In this document: positions 43,215-51,450 of the stretch, piece after piece
Numbering within the stretch: the stretch's first letter is position 1
How the letters are laid out: every line of letters begins with the position of its first letter
Assembly (NCBI GenBank): GCA_964619555.1
Contig: CAZUDV010000012.1
Location: 62,001 to 126,000 of the forward strand
Reading direction: 5' to 3'
From: JAGOPY01 sp964619555
GTDB lineage: Bacteria > Bacteroidota > Bacteroidia > Bacteroidales > JAGOPY01
DNA length: 64,000 bases
Translations under genes and position numbers: made by a program
Notes under the pieces: model-generated
Told to the model about the DNA's origin: nothing
Databases searched by the model: none
Seen by the model: only the letters and a program-made list of their open reading frames with translations

Positions 43215-44198
43215 ATCGGAATCTTTGTAAAATGATTCAATTTCGGTGAGTATTCCATTAACACATTCTGCTGTAATAGCTTCCATGAGCGCAATTTTAA
43301 AGTTTTTAAAGTTCGGGTAACCCTTGAAGTAATCAGCATAATGCTTTCTCATTTCGTTGACGGCCACCCGCTCGCCTTTCCAGTCCACCGATCGCTCGAA
43401 GTGGATCCGGCAGACCTTTACCCTTTCATGGATATCAGGAGGCGGCAGTAACTCGCCTGTGCTGAGGTAATGCTTGATATCTCTGAAGATCCACGGATTG
43501 CCGTAACTTCCCCTGGCGATCATGAGCCCGTGGACCCCGTAATGATCCCTGCACTGCCTGGCTATTTCCGGAGAAAAAACATCCCCGTTGCCAAAGACCG
43601 GGATAGTCATCCGGGGATTTCTCACCACTTCTCCGACCAGTGTCCAGTCGGCCGGCTCACTGGAACGCGTGACCCGGGTACGCGCGTGAATGGTGATGGC
43701 TTTGATACCCACATCCTGAAGCTTTTCAGCGATCTCAACAATGTCTTTCCGATGGTTGTCATATCCTAACCGGGTTTTCACCGTGACCGGCTTATTTACT
43801 GCCTTCACAACGGCTTCAGTCATCCGGACCATTTTCGGGATATCGTTCAGGATCCCGGAACCGGCGCCCCGGTCGGCTACTTTTTTGACCGGACAGCCGA
43901 AATTGATGTCGATGATGTCAGGATTGGCCTCTTCTGCAAATCGGGCGGCTTTCACCATGGAGTCAATGTCATGCCCGTAGATCTGGATGCCAATAGGACG
44001 CTCGAATTCACTGAAATCCAATTTCTTGACACTTTTGGCTGCTTCCCTTATCAAACCTTCTGAGGATATAAATTCCGTATACGTGATATCAGCTCCATAC
44101 ATTTTACAGACATAACGGAACGGCGGATCGCTGACATCCTCCATAGGAGCCAGCAAGATTGGAAATTCACCTGCTTCAACCGGACCGATCCGTATCAT
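43212..44198 (-). CDS. dusB: tRNA-dihydrouridine synthase B
   Basis: A 328-residue flavoenzyme. It has the Dus signatures: 'ILAPMEDVSDPPFRYVCKMYGADITYTEFISSEGL' (FMN-binding start), 'IGIQIYGHD', 'IINFGCPVKKVADRGAGSGIL'-like segment with the catalytic Cys at about residue 100, 'VTVKTRLGYD', 'TIHARTRV' and 'GNGDVFSPEIARQ…GLMIARGSYGNPWIF'. Dus enzymes reduce uridine to dihydrouridine in tRNA D-loops using FMN and NAD(P)H. Length and motifs fit the DusB group. It is divergent from the CPBP protease gene, and the two -7 boxes are only one base apart. Confidence 0.93.
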   Translation of the reverse strand: MIRIGPVEAGEFPILLAPMEDVSDPPFRYVCKMYGADITYTEFISSEGLIREAAKSVKKLDFSEFERPIGIQIYGHDIDSMVKAARFAEEANPDIIDINFGCPVKKVADRGAGSGILNDIPKMVRMTEAVVKAVNKPVTVKTRLGYDNHRKDIVEIAEKLQDVGIKAITIHARTRVTRSSEPADWTLVGEVVRNPRMTIPVFGNGDVFSPEIARQCRDHYGVHGLMIARGSYGNPWIFRDIKHYLSTGELLPPPDIHERVKVCRIHFERSVDWKGERVAVNEMRKHYADYFKGYPNFKNFKIALMEAITAECVNGILTEIESFYKDSD

Positions 44199-44220
44199 AG
44201 TTAAATTGTTCAGAGAGCAG

Positions 44221-44237
44221 CAAAATTACTACTTTTG
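44221..44237. promoter_or_regulatory. Back-to-back divergent -7 boxes of dusB and the CPBP protease
   Basis: Minus-strand TAATTTTG (44221-44228, for dusB) and plus-strand TACTTTTG (44230-44237, for the protease) are both exact TAnnTTTG matches separated by a single base. Polymerase bound at one would cover the other. Confidence 0.6.
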
Positions 44238-44249
44238 GGGCAATCTGAC

Positions 44250-45227
44250 ATGTCTATGTTGCGCGAGCCTCCATTTCGGTATTTTCCTCCTTATCTGAAG
44301 ATCCTGGCCCTGATCCTGATCATGATCCTGTCTTTCCTGATAACCCTTGCAGTGGGAGTGGGCCTGTCACTGCCGTTATTCGGAAAGGATCTACTGGAAA
44401 ATGCCGGGGCATTCACCGATTATTCCAGTCCACGGACCGTGGCCATGCTGAAATTTCTTCAAATAGTGAATCAGTTCGGGGTTTTTATCATTCCGGCCAT
44501 CCTTTTTGTAGTACTTACTGATGACGATTTCCGGGGATATTTGAAGATCAATGGGCGGATAAGCAGGTTCAGCGTAATATTCGGATGCATTTTACTGGTG
44601 GTTTCGCTCCCATTCATCGGCTGGCTGCTGGATTTCAACAACAATATTCATCTTCCGGCCTCTTTTTCCAGGCTGGAAAACTGGATGCGTACTTCGGAAG
44701 ATAATGCCCGGAAATTGACCGAGGCCTTCCTGGCCACGTCTTCATGGACTGGATTAGGGATTAACCTTTTAATGGTAGGAGTGCTGGCAGCAATTGGTGA
44801 GGAATTGATCTTCAGAGGATTACTGGTAAAAATATTCCATGAATGGACCGGGAACATTCATCTGGCAGTTATTATTCCGGCCATTGTTTTCAGCGCCTTC
44901 CATCTCCAGTTCTATGGATTTTTCGGAAGGCTGCTGCTGGGTGTGATTTTGGGTTATCTTTTCGTATGGTCCGGTTCATTATGGGTGCCCGTTGCGGTGC
45001 ATTTTTTTAACAATGCCATGGCGGTGGTCGTATCCTTCCTTGACAAGCGCGGGGTGATCAATACGGACCTTGAGAATTTCGGCACGTCCAGCGACCATTT
45101 AGTAATTGGCGGTAGTTTTATCCTGATGCTTTTCATCATGGTACTGATCTGTCTGCACGAGAAAAAATATTTCGACCGGGCACTAAAAAAAGATCCTGGC
45201 CGGCTTGGAGCGGACCAGGATCATTGA
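44250..45227 (+). CDS. CPBP-family intramembrane metalloprotease
   Basis: A 325-residue multi-pass membrane protein with the Abi/CAAX-protease motifs: 'IGEELIFRGLL' (Glu184-Glu185 and Arg), 'FSAFHLQFYGFFGRLLLGVILGYLF' (His ligand) and 'VAVHFFNNAMAVV' (His and Asn). About eight helices are visible. The family includes prenyl-protein (CAAX-like) proteases and bacteriocin-immunity proteins; the role here is not evident. The ATG at 44250 is used because an upstream in-frame TTG (44235) lies inside the -7 box. Its last codons contain the hairpin that terminates the convergent Exb operon. Confidence 0.9.
   Translation: MSMLREPPFRYFPPYLKILALILIMILSFLITLAVGVGLSLPLFGKDLLENAGAFTDYSSPRTVAMLKFLQIVNQFGVFIIPAILFVVLTDDDFRGYLKINGRISRFSVIFGCILLVVSLPFIGWLLDFNNNIHLPASFSRLENWMRTSEDNARKLTEAFLATSSWTGLGINLLMVGVLAAIGEELIFRGLLVKIFHEWTGNIHLAVIIPAIVFSAFHLQFYGFFGRLLLGVILGYLFVWSGSLWVPVAVHFFNNAMAVVVSFLDKRGVINTDLENFGTSSDHLVIGGSFILMLFIMVLICLHEKKYFDRALKKDPGRLGADQDH
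45192..45222 (-). terminator. Intrinsic terminator of the Exb operon within the CPBP gene end
   Basis: GATCCTGG (45192-45199) pairs with CCAGGATC (45215-45222). Read on the minus strand it is followed by seven T residues, so it terminates the exbB-exbD operon. It lies inside the last codons of the oppositely oriented protease gene. Confidence 0.8.
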
Positions 45228-45246
45228 GGTTATGATGAACGCCTTT

Positions 45247-45714
45247 TTACCTGTGTACTTTAGCGATCTTTCTCGATGAGTAGTTGATCTTAAAAGCACC
45301 GCATTTTCGCAGTTCCTGCTTGATATCCGTTACGATGCCCATACGGGTGTCGCGGTCAGCCTTGATGGAAGTCGTCATCAGTTTACGGTCGGCTTCATCG
45401 CGGGCTTCTCTTTCCGTTGCGATGAAATCCTGGATATCATTGATCGTAGCGAACTGGTCGTTGAGCTGGATACGGGATTCTGTTCCATACAGACTTTTGA
45501 GGGGTTGGCCCACATAGATGTAGCTTACCAAGGATTTTCTCTCCAGTTTCTGCACTTCTGTGGCTTCGGGAAGGCGTACCTTCACAATGAGTGAAGTTTC
45601 GCGCATGGAAGTGGAAACCATGAAGAAACACAGCAGGATAAATACGACATCGGGCAATGATGCTGTACTGATCTTTGGTATGCCTCCTGATTTTTTTTGT
45701 TTAAATCGTCCCAT
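45247..45714 (-). CDS. exbD: ExbD/TolR-family biopolymer transport protein (second copy)
   Basis: A 155-residue inner-membrane protein with one N-terminal helix preceded by a basic stretch: 'FKQKKSGGIPKISTASLPDVVFILLCFFMVSTSM'. The conserved Asp in 'LPDVVF' is the proton-path residue of ExbD/TolR. The periplasmic part follows with 'IQDFIATEREARDEADRKLMTTSIKADRDTRMGIVTDIKQELRK'. ExbD works with ExbB to drive TonB from the proton gradient. It is the last gene of a four-gene operon (spacings 9, 10 and 12 bases) and would energize the SusC and TonB receptors seen in this window. Confidence 0.93.
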   Translation of the reverse strand: MGRFKQKKSGGIPKISTASLPDVVFILLCFFMVSTSMRETSLIVKVRLPEATEVQKLERKSLVSYIYVGQPLKSLYGTESRIQLNDQFATINDIQDFIATEREARDEADRKLMTTSIKADRDTRMGIVTDIKQELRKCGAFKINYSSRKIAKVHR

Positions 45715-45726
45715 GATACTACAACT

Positions 45727-46308
45727 TTATAGGGTTTTACCGATGTCCTCGGGTTCTGCTTCTGAAATGGCCATTGGTATAACGGTCTGGATGGCTTCCT
45801 GTTTGGCAGGGTCCACCAGTTTGTCGTATTTCACGCCAAATTTTTCAACGGACAATTCATCACGCAGTTCCTGGAAGGCCTTTGTCAGTTCATTCTGCAC
45901 CTTGATGTAAATTTCGTATGAGGTTCCCCGGTCGTTTTTTAATGAAACGACACCTTTTGATACGAGGACCTCACCCAGAAAATCTACCTGTTTGGGTTCC
46001 TTTTCCGGGAGATCCGGGTCATTGGACGGATTCAGGAAGAAATTCTTGGTTTCATCTTTGAGGGTATTCAGATCGCCCGGTTTTCCTTCGACGAGCAGCA
46101 TGTTAGCGCTGTTGATCAGGATTTCGAATACGTTTCGCTGGTTGATCTGCATGTCCTCATCGGGATTTTCAACAGGTGGCGGGAGTTTCCTGGTGATACC
46201 CGTGTCCACATCCATAGTTACGGTGACCAAGAAGAATATCAGGAGAAGGAAGGCGATATCGGCCATGGATCCCGCATTAATCTCCGGTGTTTCTCTTTTC
46301 ATTTTCAT
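45727..46308 (-). CDS. exbD: ExbD/TolR-family biopolymer transport protein (first copy)
   Basis: A 193-residue protein with the ExbD helix 'INAGSMADIAFLLLIFFLVTVTMDVD', including the conserved Asp in 'SMADIAF', followed by a periplasmic domain longer than usual with a charged insertion of about 45 residues ('FFLNPSNDPDLPEKEPKQVDF'). Two dissimilar ExbD proteins after one ExbB are typical of Bacteroidota Exb clusters. It starts 10 bases after the small membrane-protein gene and ends 12 bases before the second exbD. Confidence 0.93.
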   Translation of the reverse strand: MKMKRETPEINAGSMADIAFLLLIFFLVTVTMDVDTGITRKLPPPVENPDEDMQINQRNVFEILINSANMLLVEGKPGDLNTLKDETKNFFLNPSNDPDLPEKEPKQVDFLGEVLVSKGVVSLKNDRGTSYEIYIKVQNELTKAFQELRDELSVEKFGVKYDKLVDPAKQEAIQTVIPMAISEAEPEDIGKTL

Positions 46309-46318
46309 AACTACGGTT

Positions 46319-46735
46319 TTATTTCATGAATTTGGACATGGAGGTATAGATAAAAACACCGATTGCTATGATGGCGATGATATAAGTCATTAACAATCCT
46401 GCTCCTACAACGCGGACAGTCGTGGCGGTGATTTTATATTTCTCCAGGTCAGTTGGGGAAAGGGTATTTTTTGAAACAGCATAGGAGATGATTGCGAGCA
46501 CCACCATACCGATTACAATTGCCAGGATTTTGACTGAACCCTTTGGATTTTTAATGATCTGGTAAAGGGACAATCCGATTACGAGAGCTGCAGCAATGAT
46601 TACCAGCAAATAACCCCAATAGATCAGCAGATTGGGATTACTGGGATTGAGATAAAACAGCACTCCGAAAATTGCTGAAAGAATCATCAATCCATATAGC
46701 AGCCATTGAATGATTTTGAATTTCTTTTCAAGCAT
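46319..46735 (-). CDS. Small membrane protein of the Exb operon
   Basis: A 138-residue protein with four predicted helices (about 10-27, 38-58, 70-86 and 108-132) and short polar loops. It has no motif I can name, but a protein of this size and topology is regularly found between exbB and exbD in Bacteroidota. Position suggests a part in assembling or tuning the energizing complex. It starts 9 bases after exbB. Confidence 0.82.
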   Translation of the reverse strand: MLEKKFKIIQWLLYGLMILSAIFGVLFYLNPSNPNLLIYWGYLLVIIAAALVIGLSLYQIIKNPKGSVKILAIVIGMVVLAIISYAVSKNTLSPTDLEKYKITATTVRVVGAGLLMTYIIAIIAIGVFIYTSMSKFMK

Positions 46736-46744
46736 GGCAGTTGG

Positions 46745-47497
46745 TTATTTCTTGTATTTAGAAAGAATGTCGATAAAGGAAATGGAGCTGTCTTCCATGT
46801 CATTCACCAGGCTATCAACTTTGGATACCAGGTAATTGTAGAAGAGCTGGAGGATGATGGCAACGATCAGACCGAAGACGGTGGTCAGAAGGGCAACCTT
46901 GATACCTCCGGCGACGATGGTTGGGCTGATATCACCGGCAGCTTCGATAGCGTCGAATGCCTGGACCATCCCGATAACCGTTCCGAGGAACCCGAGCATA
47001 GGGGCGGTGGCAATGAACAGGGAGATCCATGACAAACCGCTTTCCAGTCTTCCCATCAGCACTCCGCCATAAGACACGACTGATTTTTCGACCATTTCGA
47101 GGCCCTCATCATAACGGGTAAGGCCCTGGTAGAATATACTGGCAACCGGTCCACGGGTTTCGGTGCAGACATCTTTGGCTGCTTCGATCCCTTTTGCTTC
47201 CAGTGCCGATTCCAGCTTATTCAGCAATTTTTTGGTGTTGGTGCTGGAAAGGTTCAGGTATAAAGTCCTTTCAATTGAAATGGCCAGGCCAAAGATCAGA
47301 CATATCAGGATAATGGCCATAAACCCGGCACCACCCTGGATGAAGTAATTTTTCAGCGCCTGATGGAATCCTCTTTCCCCCGAATCTGCCTGAACAGTCG
47401 TTGTGGTCTGAGCTCCCGGATCCTGGGCGTAAACTTCATTGTATACCCCGATGGTAAGCAGGGCAGCCAGCGATAAAAATGCGATTAAGCGTTTCAT
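46745..47497 (-). CDS. exbB: ExbB/TolQ/MotA-family proton channel protein
   Basis: A 250-residue inner-membrane protein. It has an N-terminal signal-like helix ('LIAFLSLAALLTIGVYNEVYAQ'), a second helix ('GAGFMAIILICLIFGLAISIERTLYLN') and the conserved MotA/TolQ/ExbB core ('LESGLSWISLFIATAPMLGFLGTVIGMVQAFDAIE', 'ISPTIVAGGIKVALLTTVFGLIVAI'). ExbB forms a pentameric channel around ExbD and converts proton flow to TonB motion. It is the first gene of the operon, divergent from nothing and preceded by tRNA-Ser. Confidence 0.95.
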   Translation of the reverse strand: MKRLIAFLSLAALLTIGVYNEVYAQDPGAQTTTTVQADSGERGFHQALKNYFIQGGAGFMAIILICLIFGLAISIERTLYLNLSSTNTKKLLNKLESALEAKGIEAAKDVCTETRGPVASIFYQGLTRYDEGLEMVEKSVVSYGGVLMGRLESGLSWISLFIATAPMLGFLGTVIGMVQAFDAIEAAGDISPTIVAGGIKVALLTTVFGLIVAIILQLFYNYLVSKVDSLVNDMEDSSISFIDILSKYKK

Positions 47498-47552
47498 AGT
47501 TTAATTTATTGATTATTGAATTCTTTGTTTTGGTTTTAATTTTAACATTCTG

Positions 47553-47640
47553 CGGAGAGAATGGGATTCGAACCCATGAACCACTTTTGGCGGTTACACG
47601 CTCTCCAGGCGTGCGCCTTAGACCACTCGGCCATCTCTCC
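47553..47640 (-). tRNA. tRNA-Ser (anticodon GGA)
   Basis: Reading the minus strand from 47640, GGAGAGA pairs with TCTCTCC at the other end, with discriminator G at 47553 and no encoded CCA. The D-arm (GCCGAGTGGTCTAAGGC), the anticodon stem CACGC/GCGTG around loop CTGGAGA, a long variable arm and the T-arm (GGTTCGAATCC) are all present. The long variable arm and anticodon GGA (47604-47606) identify serine, reading UCC/UCU. Confidence 0.97.
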
Positions 47641-47784
47641 TTGATTTGGGTCCCAACTCTCCAAAATCGTGCGCTAAAGTAATAAAAAAATATATTAAAA
47701 ATTTCGCACTTTAAAATTTATAAGAAATCTAAGCTAGGTTTAGTGTTTCATTTTCAGAGAATTTGAAATGATAATTACCCTGGA

Positions 47785-48813
47785 TCAGGTACTTATTTCG
47801 CCCCTCAGGGATAGTTGCAGATAATTTTCCACTTCTTCTTTCGATAATCTGCTTCCAAGTAGGTACATCAATTTGGCCAGGGCGGATTCGGTCGTCATGT
47901 CATGCCCGCTGATCACCCCTATCCTGGCCATTTCTTCGCTGGTCTGGTATTTGCCCATCTCCACCGATCCGGCTTTGCATTGGGTGATGTTCAGGATGAT
48001 CATTCCCCCGGAAACGGCATCTCTGAGCAAATCCAGGAACCACTTGTCCGTCATGGCATTGCCCGAGCCGTAAGTTTCCAGGATTAACGCTTTGAGCCCT
48101 TTAATTTCGAACTGGGCCCTGACCGCGGTTTCCGAAATGCCAGGGAAGAGTTTCAGAACAGATATGTTATTATCCAGTTCAGTATGAACCCTGAGCTTTT
48201 TAAAGTTTGGCTTCAGGATCAGGTTGTGGTTGAATTTAATATGCACTCCCACTTCAGCCAGGGGCGGCAGGTTCCCGGAATGGAACGCATCGAAATTCTC
48301 TGCGTTGTACTTGAAGGTCCTGTTCCCCCTGAGCAGCCTGTTTTCAAAATATACCCCAACTTCCGGGACCACCGGCGTATCATCGATCCTGGCAGAAGCA
48401 ATTTCAATAGCTGCCGTGAGATTTTCGCGACCATCGCTTCTGACCATCCCTAAAGGCAACTGTGAACCGGTTAGGATGACCGGCTTGTTCAGGTTTTCCA
48501 GCATAAAACTCAGCGCCGATGCGGTATAAGCCATGGTATCCGATCCGTGAAGCACTACGAATCCGTCGTATTTTTCATAGTTCTGTCCGATGACCTTAGC
48601 CATCTCCACCCAATGCCGGGGATTGATATTGGAGGAATCCAGCAAGGGATCAAAGGAGTAAAATTCCACCTGCTCGTCGAGCTGGTTCAGAATGGGAATA
48701 TGCCGGAACAATTCATCGCTGTTCACGGGATGCAAGGTCCCGGTATCCTTGTCCCGGACCATTCCGATCGTGCCTCCGGTATTAATGATGAGAATACTAA
48801 CCCTGGTTACCAT
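47785..48813 (-). CDS. ansA: Type I L-asparaginase
   Basis: A 342-residue enzyme with both asparaginase signatures: 'IINTGGTIGMV' (catalytic Thr15; Thr12 adjacent) and 'FVVLHGSDTMAYTASALSFML' (Ser91-Asp92-Thr93), plus 'KPVILTGSQLPLG'. It hydrolyses asparagine to aspartate and ammonia. There is no signal peptide, which fits the cytoplasmic type I enzyme. It begins 4 bases after the tatD stop codon, so the two form one transcript. Confidence 0.93.
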   Translation of the reverse strand: MVTRVSILIINTGGTIGMVRDKDTGTLHPVNSDELFRHIPILNQLDEQVEFYSFDPLLDSSNINPRHWVEMAKVIGQNYEKYDGFVVLHGSDTMAYTASALSFMLENLNKPVILTGSQLPLGMVRSDGRENLTAAIEIASARIDDTPVVPEVGVYFENRLLRGNRTFKYNAENFDAFHSGNLPPLAEVGVHIKFNHNLILKPNFKKLRVHTELDNNISVLKLFPGISETAVRAQFEIKGLKALILETYGSGNAMTDKWFLDLLRDAVSGGMIILNITQCKAGSVEMGKYQTSEEMARIGVISGHDMTTESALAKLMYLLGSRLSKEEVENYLQLSLRGEIST

Positions 48814-48817
48814 ATTG

Positions 48818-49600
48818 TCAGCTTAATGTCTGGTTGATATTAAAAAACTCCATTGCATTCCTGGTGGTGACCTCAGCTACTTCTTCCGGGCTGATGTTTT
48901 TGACCTCCGCCAAAGCCACGGCGATGTCATAAATATAAGCACTTTCATTGCGTTTCCCCCTGTTTGGGGAAGGGGCCAGGAAAGGGGCATCGGTTTCGAG
49001 CAGGATATGTTCCAGGCTGATGTCTTTCAGAACCTCCTTCAACCCGGAATTTTTATAGGTCAGCACCCCGCCGATACCCAGCTTGAATCCTAATTCCAGG
49101 ATATGATGCGCCTGTGCCTTATCTCCCGTGAAACAATGAAATACACCCGTAAGCCCGGGTTCCCAGGTTTCTTCAAGAAGGTCGGATATCTCCGGGAATG
49201 AATTCCTGGAATGGATCACCAGTGGAAGCTGATACTGCCTGGCCAACCGGGCCTGGGTACGGAATGCCTCCTGTTGCTGGGGAAAAAATGTCCTGTCCCA
49301 GTAAAGGTCTATACCCATTTCCCCTATCGCGCAGAATTTGCCTTTCCCAAGCCAGTCAGAAATAATTTCAAGCTGGTCCTCAAAGTCTTCTTTTACGCTT
49401 GTCGGATGCAGCCCCATCATCGGAAAGCAATGGGAGGGATAAGCCCCCGCCAGTGAAAGCATCGGTGCTACACTATCCCGGTCAATATTCGGAAGAAAAA
49501 GGTACCTGACCCCTTTATCGATGGCCCGTTGTACCATTTCATCCCGGTCCTGGTCAAATTGTTCGAGGTACAGGTGTGCGTGGGTGTCTGTCAATATCAT
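48818..49600 (-). CDS. tatD: TatD-family metal-dependent DNase
   Basis: A 260-residue TIM-barrel hydrolase with the family metal ligands: His7 and His9 in 'DTHAHL', Glu in 'AIGEMGIDLYWD', His in 'LPLVIHSRNS', His in 'GVFHCFTG' and Asp in 'ILLETDAPFLAP'. TatD enzymes are 3'-5' DNases/hydrolases acting in DNA repair and quality control. The ATG at 49600 lies only about 5 bases beyond an exact minus-strand -7 box (TAATTTTG, 49605-49612), so the message is probably leaderless. It heads an operon with the asparaginase gene. Confidence 0.93.
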   Translation of the reverse strand: MILTDTHAHLYLEQFDQDRDEMVQRAIDKGVRYLFLPNIDRDSVAPMLSLAGAYPSHCFPMMGLHPTSVKEDFEDQLEIISDWLGKGKFCAIGEMGIDLYWDRTFFPQQQEAFRTQARLARQYQLPLVIHSRNSFPEISDLLEETWEPGLTGVFHCFTGDKAQAHHILELGFKLGIGGVLTYKNSGLKEVLKDISLEHILLETDAPFLAPSPNRGKRNESAYIYDIAVALAEVKNISPEEVAEVTTRNAMEFFNINQTLS

Positions 49601-49604
49601 GCGG

Positions 49605-49612
49605 CAAAATTA
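49605..49612 (-). promoter_or_regulatory. -7 promoter box (TAATTTTG), leaderless tatD
   Basis: An exact TAnnTTTG box whose downstream edge is 4 bases from the ATG at 49600, so transcription would begin at or in the start codon. Confidence 0.55.
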
Positions 49613-49634
49613 GGCTAATTTGAACCTGAAGTTT

Positions 49635-49642
49635 TACATTTG
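49635..49642 (+). promoter_or_regulatory. -7 promoter box (TACATTTG) of the glycosyltransferase gene
   Basis: An exact TAnnTTTG box 13 bases before the TTG at 49656; it excludes an earlier TTG at 49620 as start codon. Confidence 0.55.
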
Positions 49643-49655
49643 TAAAAAATCCCGG

Positions 49656-50672
49656 TTGAAGAAGATATTGATCATAAGGCTGAGCTCCATTGGCGATATA
49701 GTGCTGACCTCCCCGGTCGTCCGGTGTATCAGGAAACAGGTGCCGGGCGCCGTTGTCCACTTCGCTGTGAAGAAGCAGTTTGTCCCGGTGGTATCCGGTA
49801 ATCCTTATATCGATAAGATCCATTCGTTTGAAGGGGACCTGGGTTCATTCATCCGGGAGCTGAAAAAGGAAAAGTTCGATTATATAGTCGACCTGCACCA
49901 GAATCTGCGATCATGGCAGATCAGGCTGCGATTGATGGTCCCGTCCCGGGGATTCCGGAAACTGAATATCCGCAAGTGGTTGCTGACCAGGTACAAGATC
50001 AATAAGCTGCCAGGTATTCATATAGTGGACCGGTATTTTGGAGCTGCATCGGGCCTGAAGGTGAAGAATGACGGAAAAGGGCTGGATTATTTCATCCCTC
50101 CTGAGGAGGAGATTGATATCAACACGCTTCCGAACGGATTTGAGAAAGGGTACGTGGCATTCGTAATCGGGGCGAAACATGCCACGAAACGGTTACCTGT
50201 CCACAAAGTGGTAGCGGTATGCCGGTTGCTGAAAAAACACGTGGCTTTGCTGGGGGGAGAAGAGGACAGCGACAGGGCCAGTGAAGTTGTAAAGCAATGC
50301 TGGCCATCGGTTTTCTCCTATTGCGGGAAGCTGACGATAAACCAGTCGGCCAGCCTGGTACGGCAGGCTGATGCCGTGATAACGAACGACACCGGGCTGA
50401 TGCATATAGCAGCGGCATTTAAAAAGCGGATTGTATCAGTCTGGGGCAATACGGTGCCCGAATTTGGCATGGCCCCTTACCTCCCTGCCGGCAAAAAGCG
50501 GCATTCCCTCATCGTGGAGGTAAAAGGTCTTGACTGCCGTCCTTGCAGCAAGCTGGGATACGATGAATGCCCGCAAAAGCACTTCCGGTGCATGGAAGAT
50601 ATCCGGCCGTCGGATGTGGCAAGGAAAGCGAAAGCCGGAAAAGCGGGCCGTCAATCGTCTACATTCCCGTGA
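49656..50672 (+). CDS. Glycosyltransferase family 9 (heptosyltransferase-like), TTG start
   Basis: A 338-residue GT-B enzyme. It begins 'KKILIIRLSSIGDIVLTSPVVRCIRKQVP', the GT9 N-terminal signature, and has the C-terminal donor-site pattern 'VITNDTGLMHIAAAFKKRIVSVWGNTVPEFGMAPY', then 'CRPCSKLGYDECPQKHFRCMEDI', a Cys-rich end seen in this group. GT9 enzymes add heptose or related sugars to lipopolysaccharide inner core. There is no ATG near; the TTG at 49656 matches where family members start and lies just beyond the -7 box. Its last 14 bases overlap the convergent MBL hydrolase gene. Confidence 0.9.
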   Translation: MKKILIIRLSSIGDIVLTSPVVRCIRKQVPGAVVHFAVKKQFVPVVSGNPYIDKIHSFEGDLGSFIRELKKEKFDYIVDLHQNLRSWQIRLRLMVPSRGFRKLNIRKWLLTRYKINKLPGIHIVDRYFGAASGLKVKNDGKGLDYFIPPEEEIDINTLPNGFEKGYVAFVIGAKHATKRLPVHKVVAVCRLLKKHVALLGGEEDSDRASEVVKQCWPSVFSYCGKLTINQSASLVRQADAVITNDTGLMHIAAAFKKRIVSVWGNTVPEFGMAPYLPAGKKRHSLIVEVKGLDCRPCSKLGYDECPQKHFRCMEDIRPSDVARKAKAGKAGRQSSTFP

Positions 50673-51303
50673 GAAAAGGATTGGCGTATGCTTCGAAACC
50701 GACCGTTGTTTCAGGCCCGTGGCCCGGGTATACTTTGTAATCGACCGGCAGGGTCAGGATCTTTTCCCGGATGTTTTTGATCAGCTTTTCGTAATTGCCC
50801 GTAGGCAGATCGGTCCTGCCTATGCTTTGAGAGAACAGGACATCCCCGGTTATAATGAACTTGCCGGAATGACTTATAAAACAAATACTTCCGTCAGCAT
50901 GACCCGGCGTTTCGATCACATTCAATTCCGATTGGCCGAAACGGATAATGTCGCCTTCTTTAAGGGGGATTTCGGGGTCGATGGTCTCCAGCCGGTCAAA
51001 CCCGTAGATATATCCTGTTTGTTCGGCATGCCGGATGAACAGGGCGCCATCGGTGTGAGCTTCCGGTTTGAGGCCATATTTCCTGCTGACCGTTGCCAGG
51101 CCGGCAATGTGATCGATGTGGCAATGTGTATTCAGCAGCCTGACCGGTTTCAGGTCATTTCTCCTGATGAAATCATCCAGTTCCCCCATTTCGGGTTCGG
51201 TATAGCAACCCGGGTCGATTATGATACATTCCCCGGTATCGTCCCATAAGACATAAGTGTTGACCTGGAAGGGATTAAAGACAAATCTTTCTATATTGAG
51301 CAT
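50659..51303 (-). CDS. MBL-fold metallo-hydrolase (glyoxalase II-like)
   Basis: A 214-residue enzyme with the metallo-beta-lactamase-fold signature HxHxDH (His60, His62, Asp64, His65 in 'THCHIDHIAG'), 'ETPGHADGSICF', the metal-bridging Asp in 'IITGDVLFSQSIGRTDLP' and a final His in 'VYPGHGPETTV'. It belongs to the YcbL/glyoxalase II-like group, which hydrolyse thioesters or similar bonds; the substrate is not certain. The ATG at 51303 is used, as the upstream in-frame start at 51339 lies on the wrong side of the promoter. Its 3' end overlaps the GT9 gene tail to tail. Confidence 0.88.
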   Translation of the reverse strand: MLNIERFVFNPFQVNTYVLWDDTGECIIIDPGCYTEPEMGELDDFIRRNDLKPVRLLNTHCHIDHIAGLATVSRKYGLKPEAHTDGALFIRHAEQTGYIYGFDRLETIDPEIPLKEGDIIRFGQSELNVIETPGHADGSICFISHSGKFIITGDVLFSQSIGRTDLPTGNYEKLIKNIREKILTLPVDYKVYPGHGPETTVGFEAYANPFLTGM

Positions 51304-51327
51304 GGACCTGCAATAATTAAACGGCGG

Positions 51328-51356
51328 CAAAGTTAACAATTAACAGATAAAGCAAA
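51328..51356 (-). promoter_or_regulatory. Promoter (TTTG-N17-TAACTTTG) of the MBL hydrolase
   Basis: On the minus strand, TTTG (51353-51356) and an exact -7 box TAACTTTG (51328-51335) are separated by 17 bases; the leader to the ATG is about 20 bases. Confidence 0.6.
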
Positions 51357-51414
51357 CTTTTAACCCGGCCGGATGTTTCTTAGGGGACATGGCTGCCGGG
51401 CATCCGGGATTTCG

Positions 51415-51422
51415 TAATTTTG
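51415..51422 (+). promoter_or_regulatory. -7 promoter box (TAATTTTG)
   Basis: An exact TAnnTTTG box; the TTG start at 51451 follows 28 bases after it. Confidence 0.55.
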
Positions 51423-51450
51423 ATGTAATTTCGGTCTTTAAATTAGAAAA

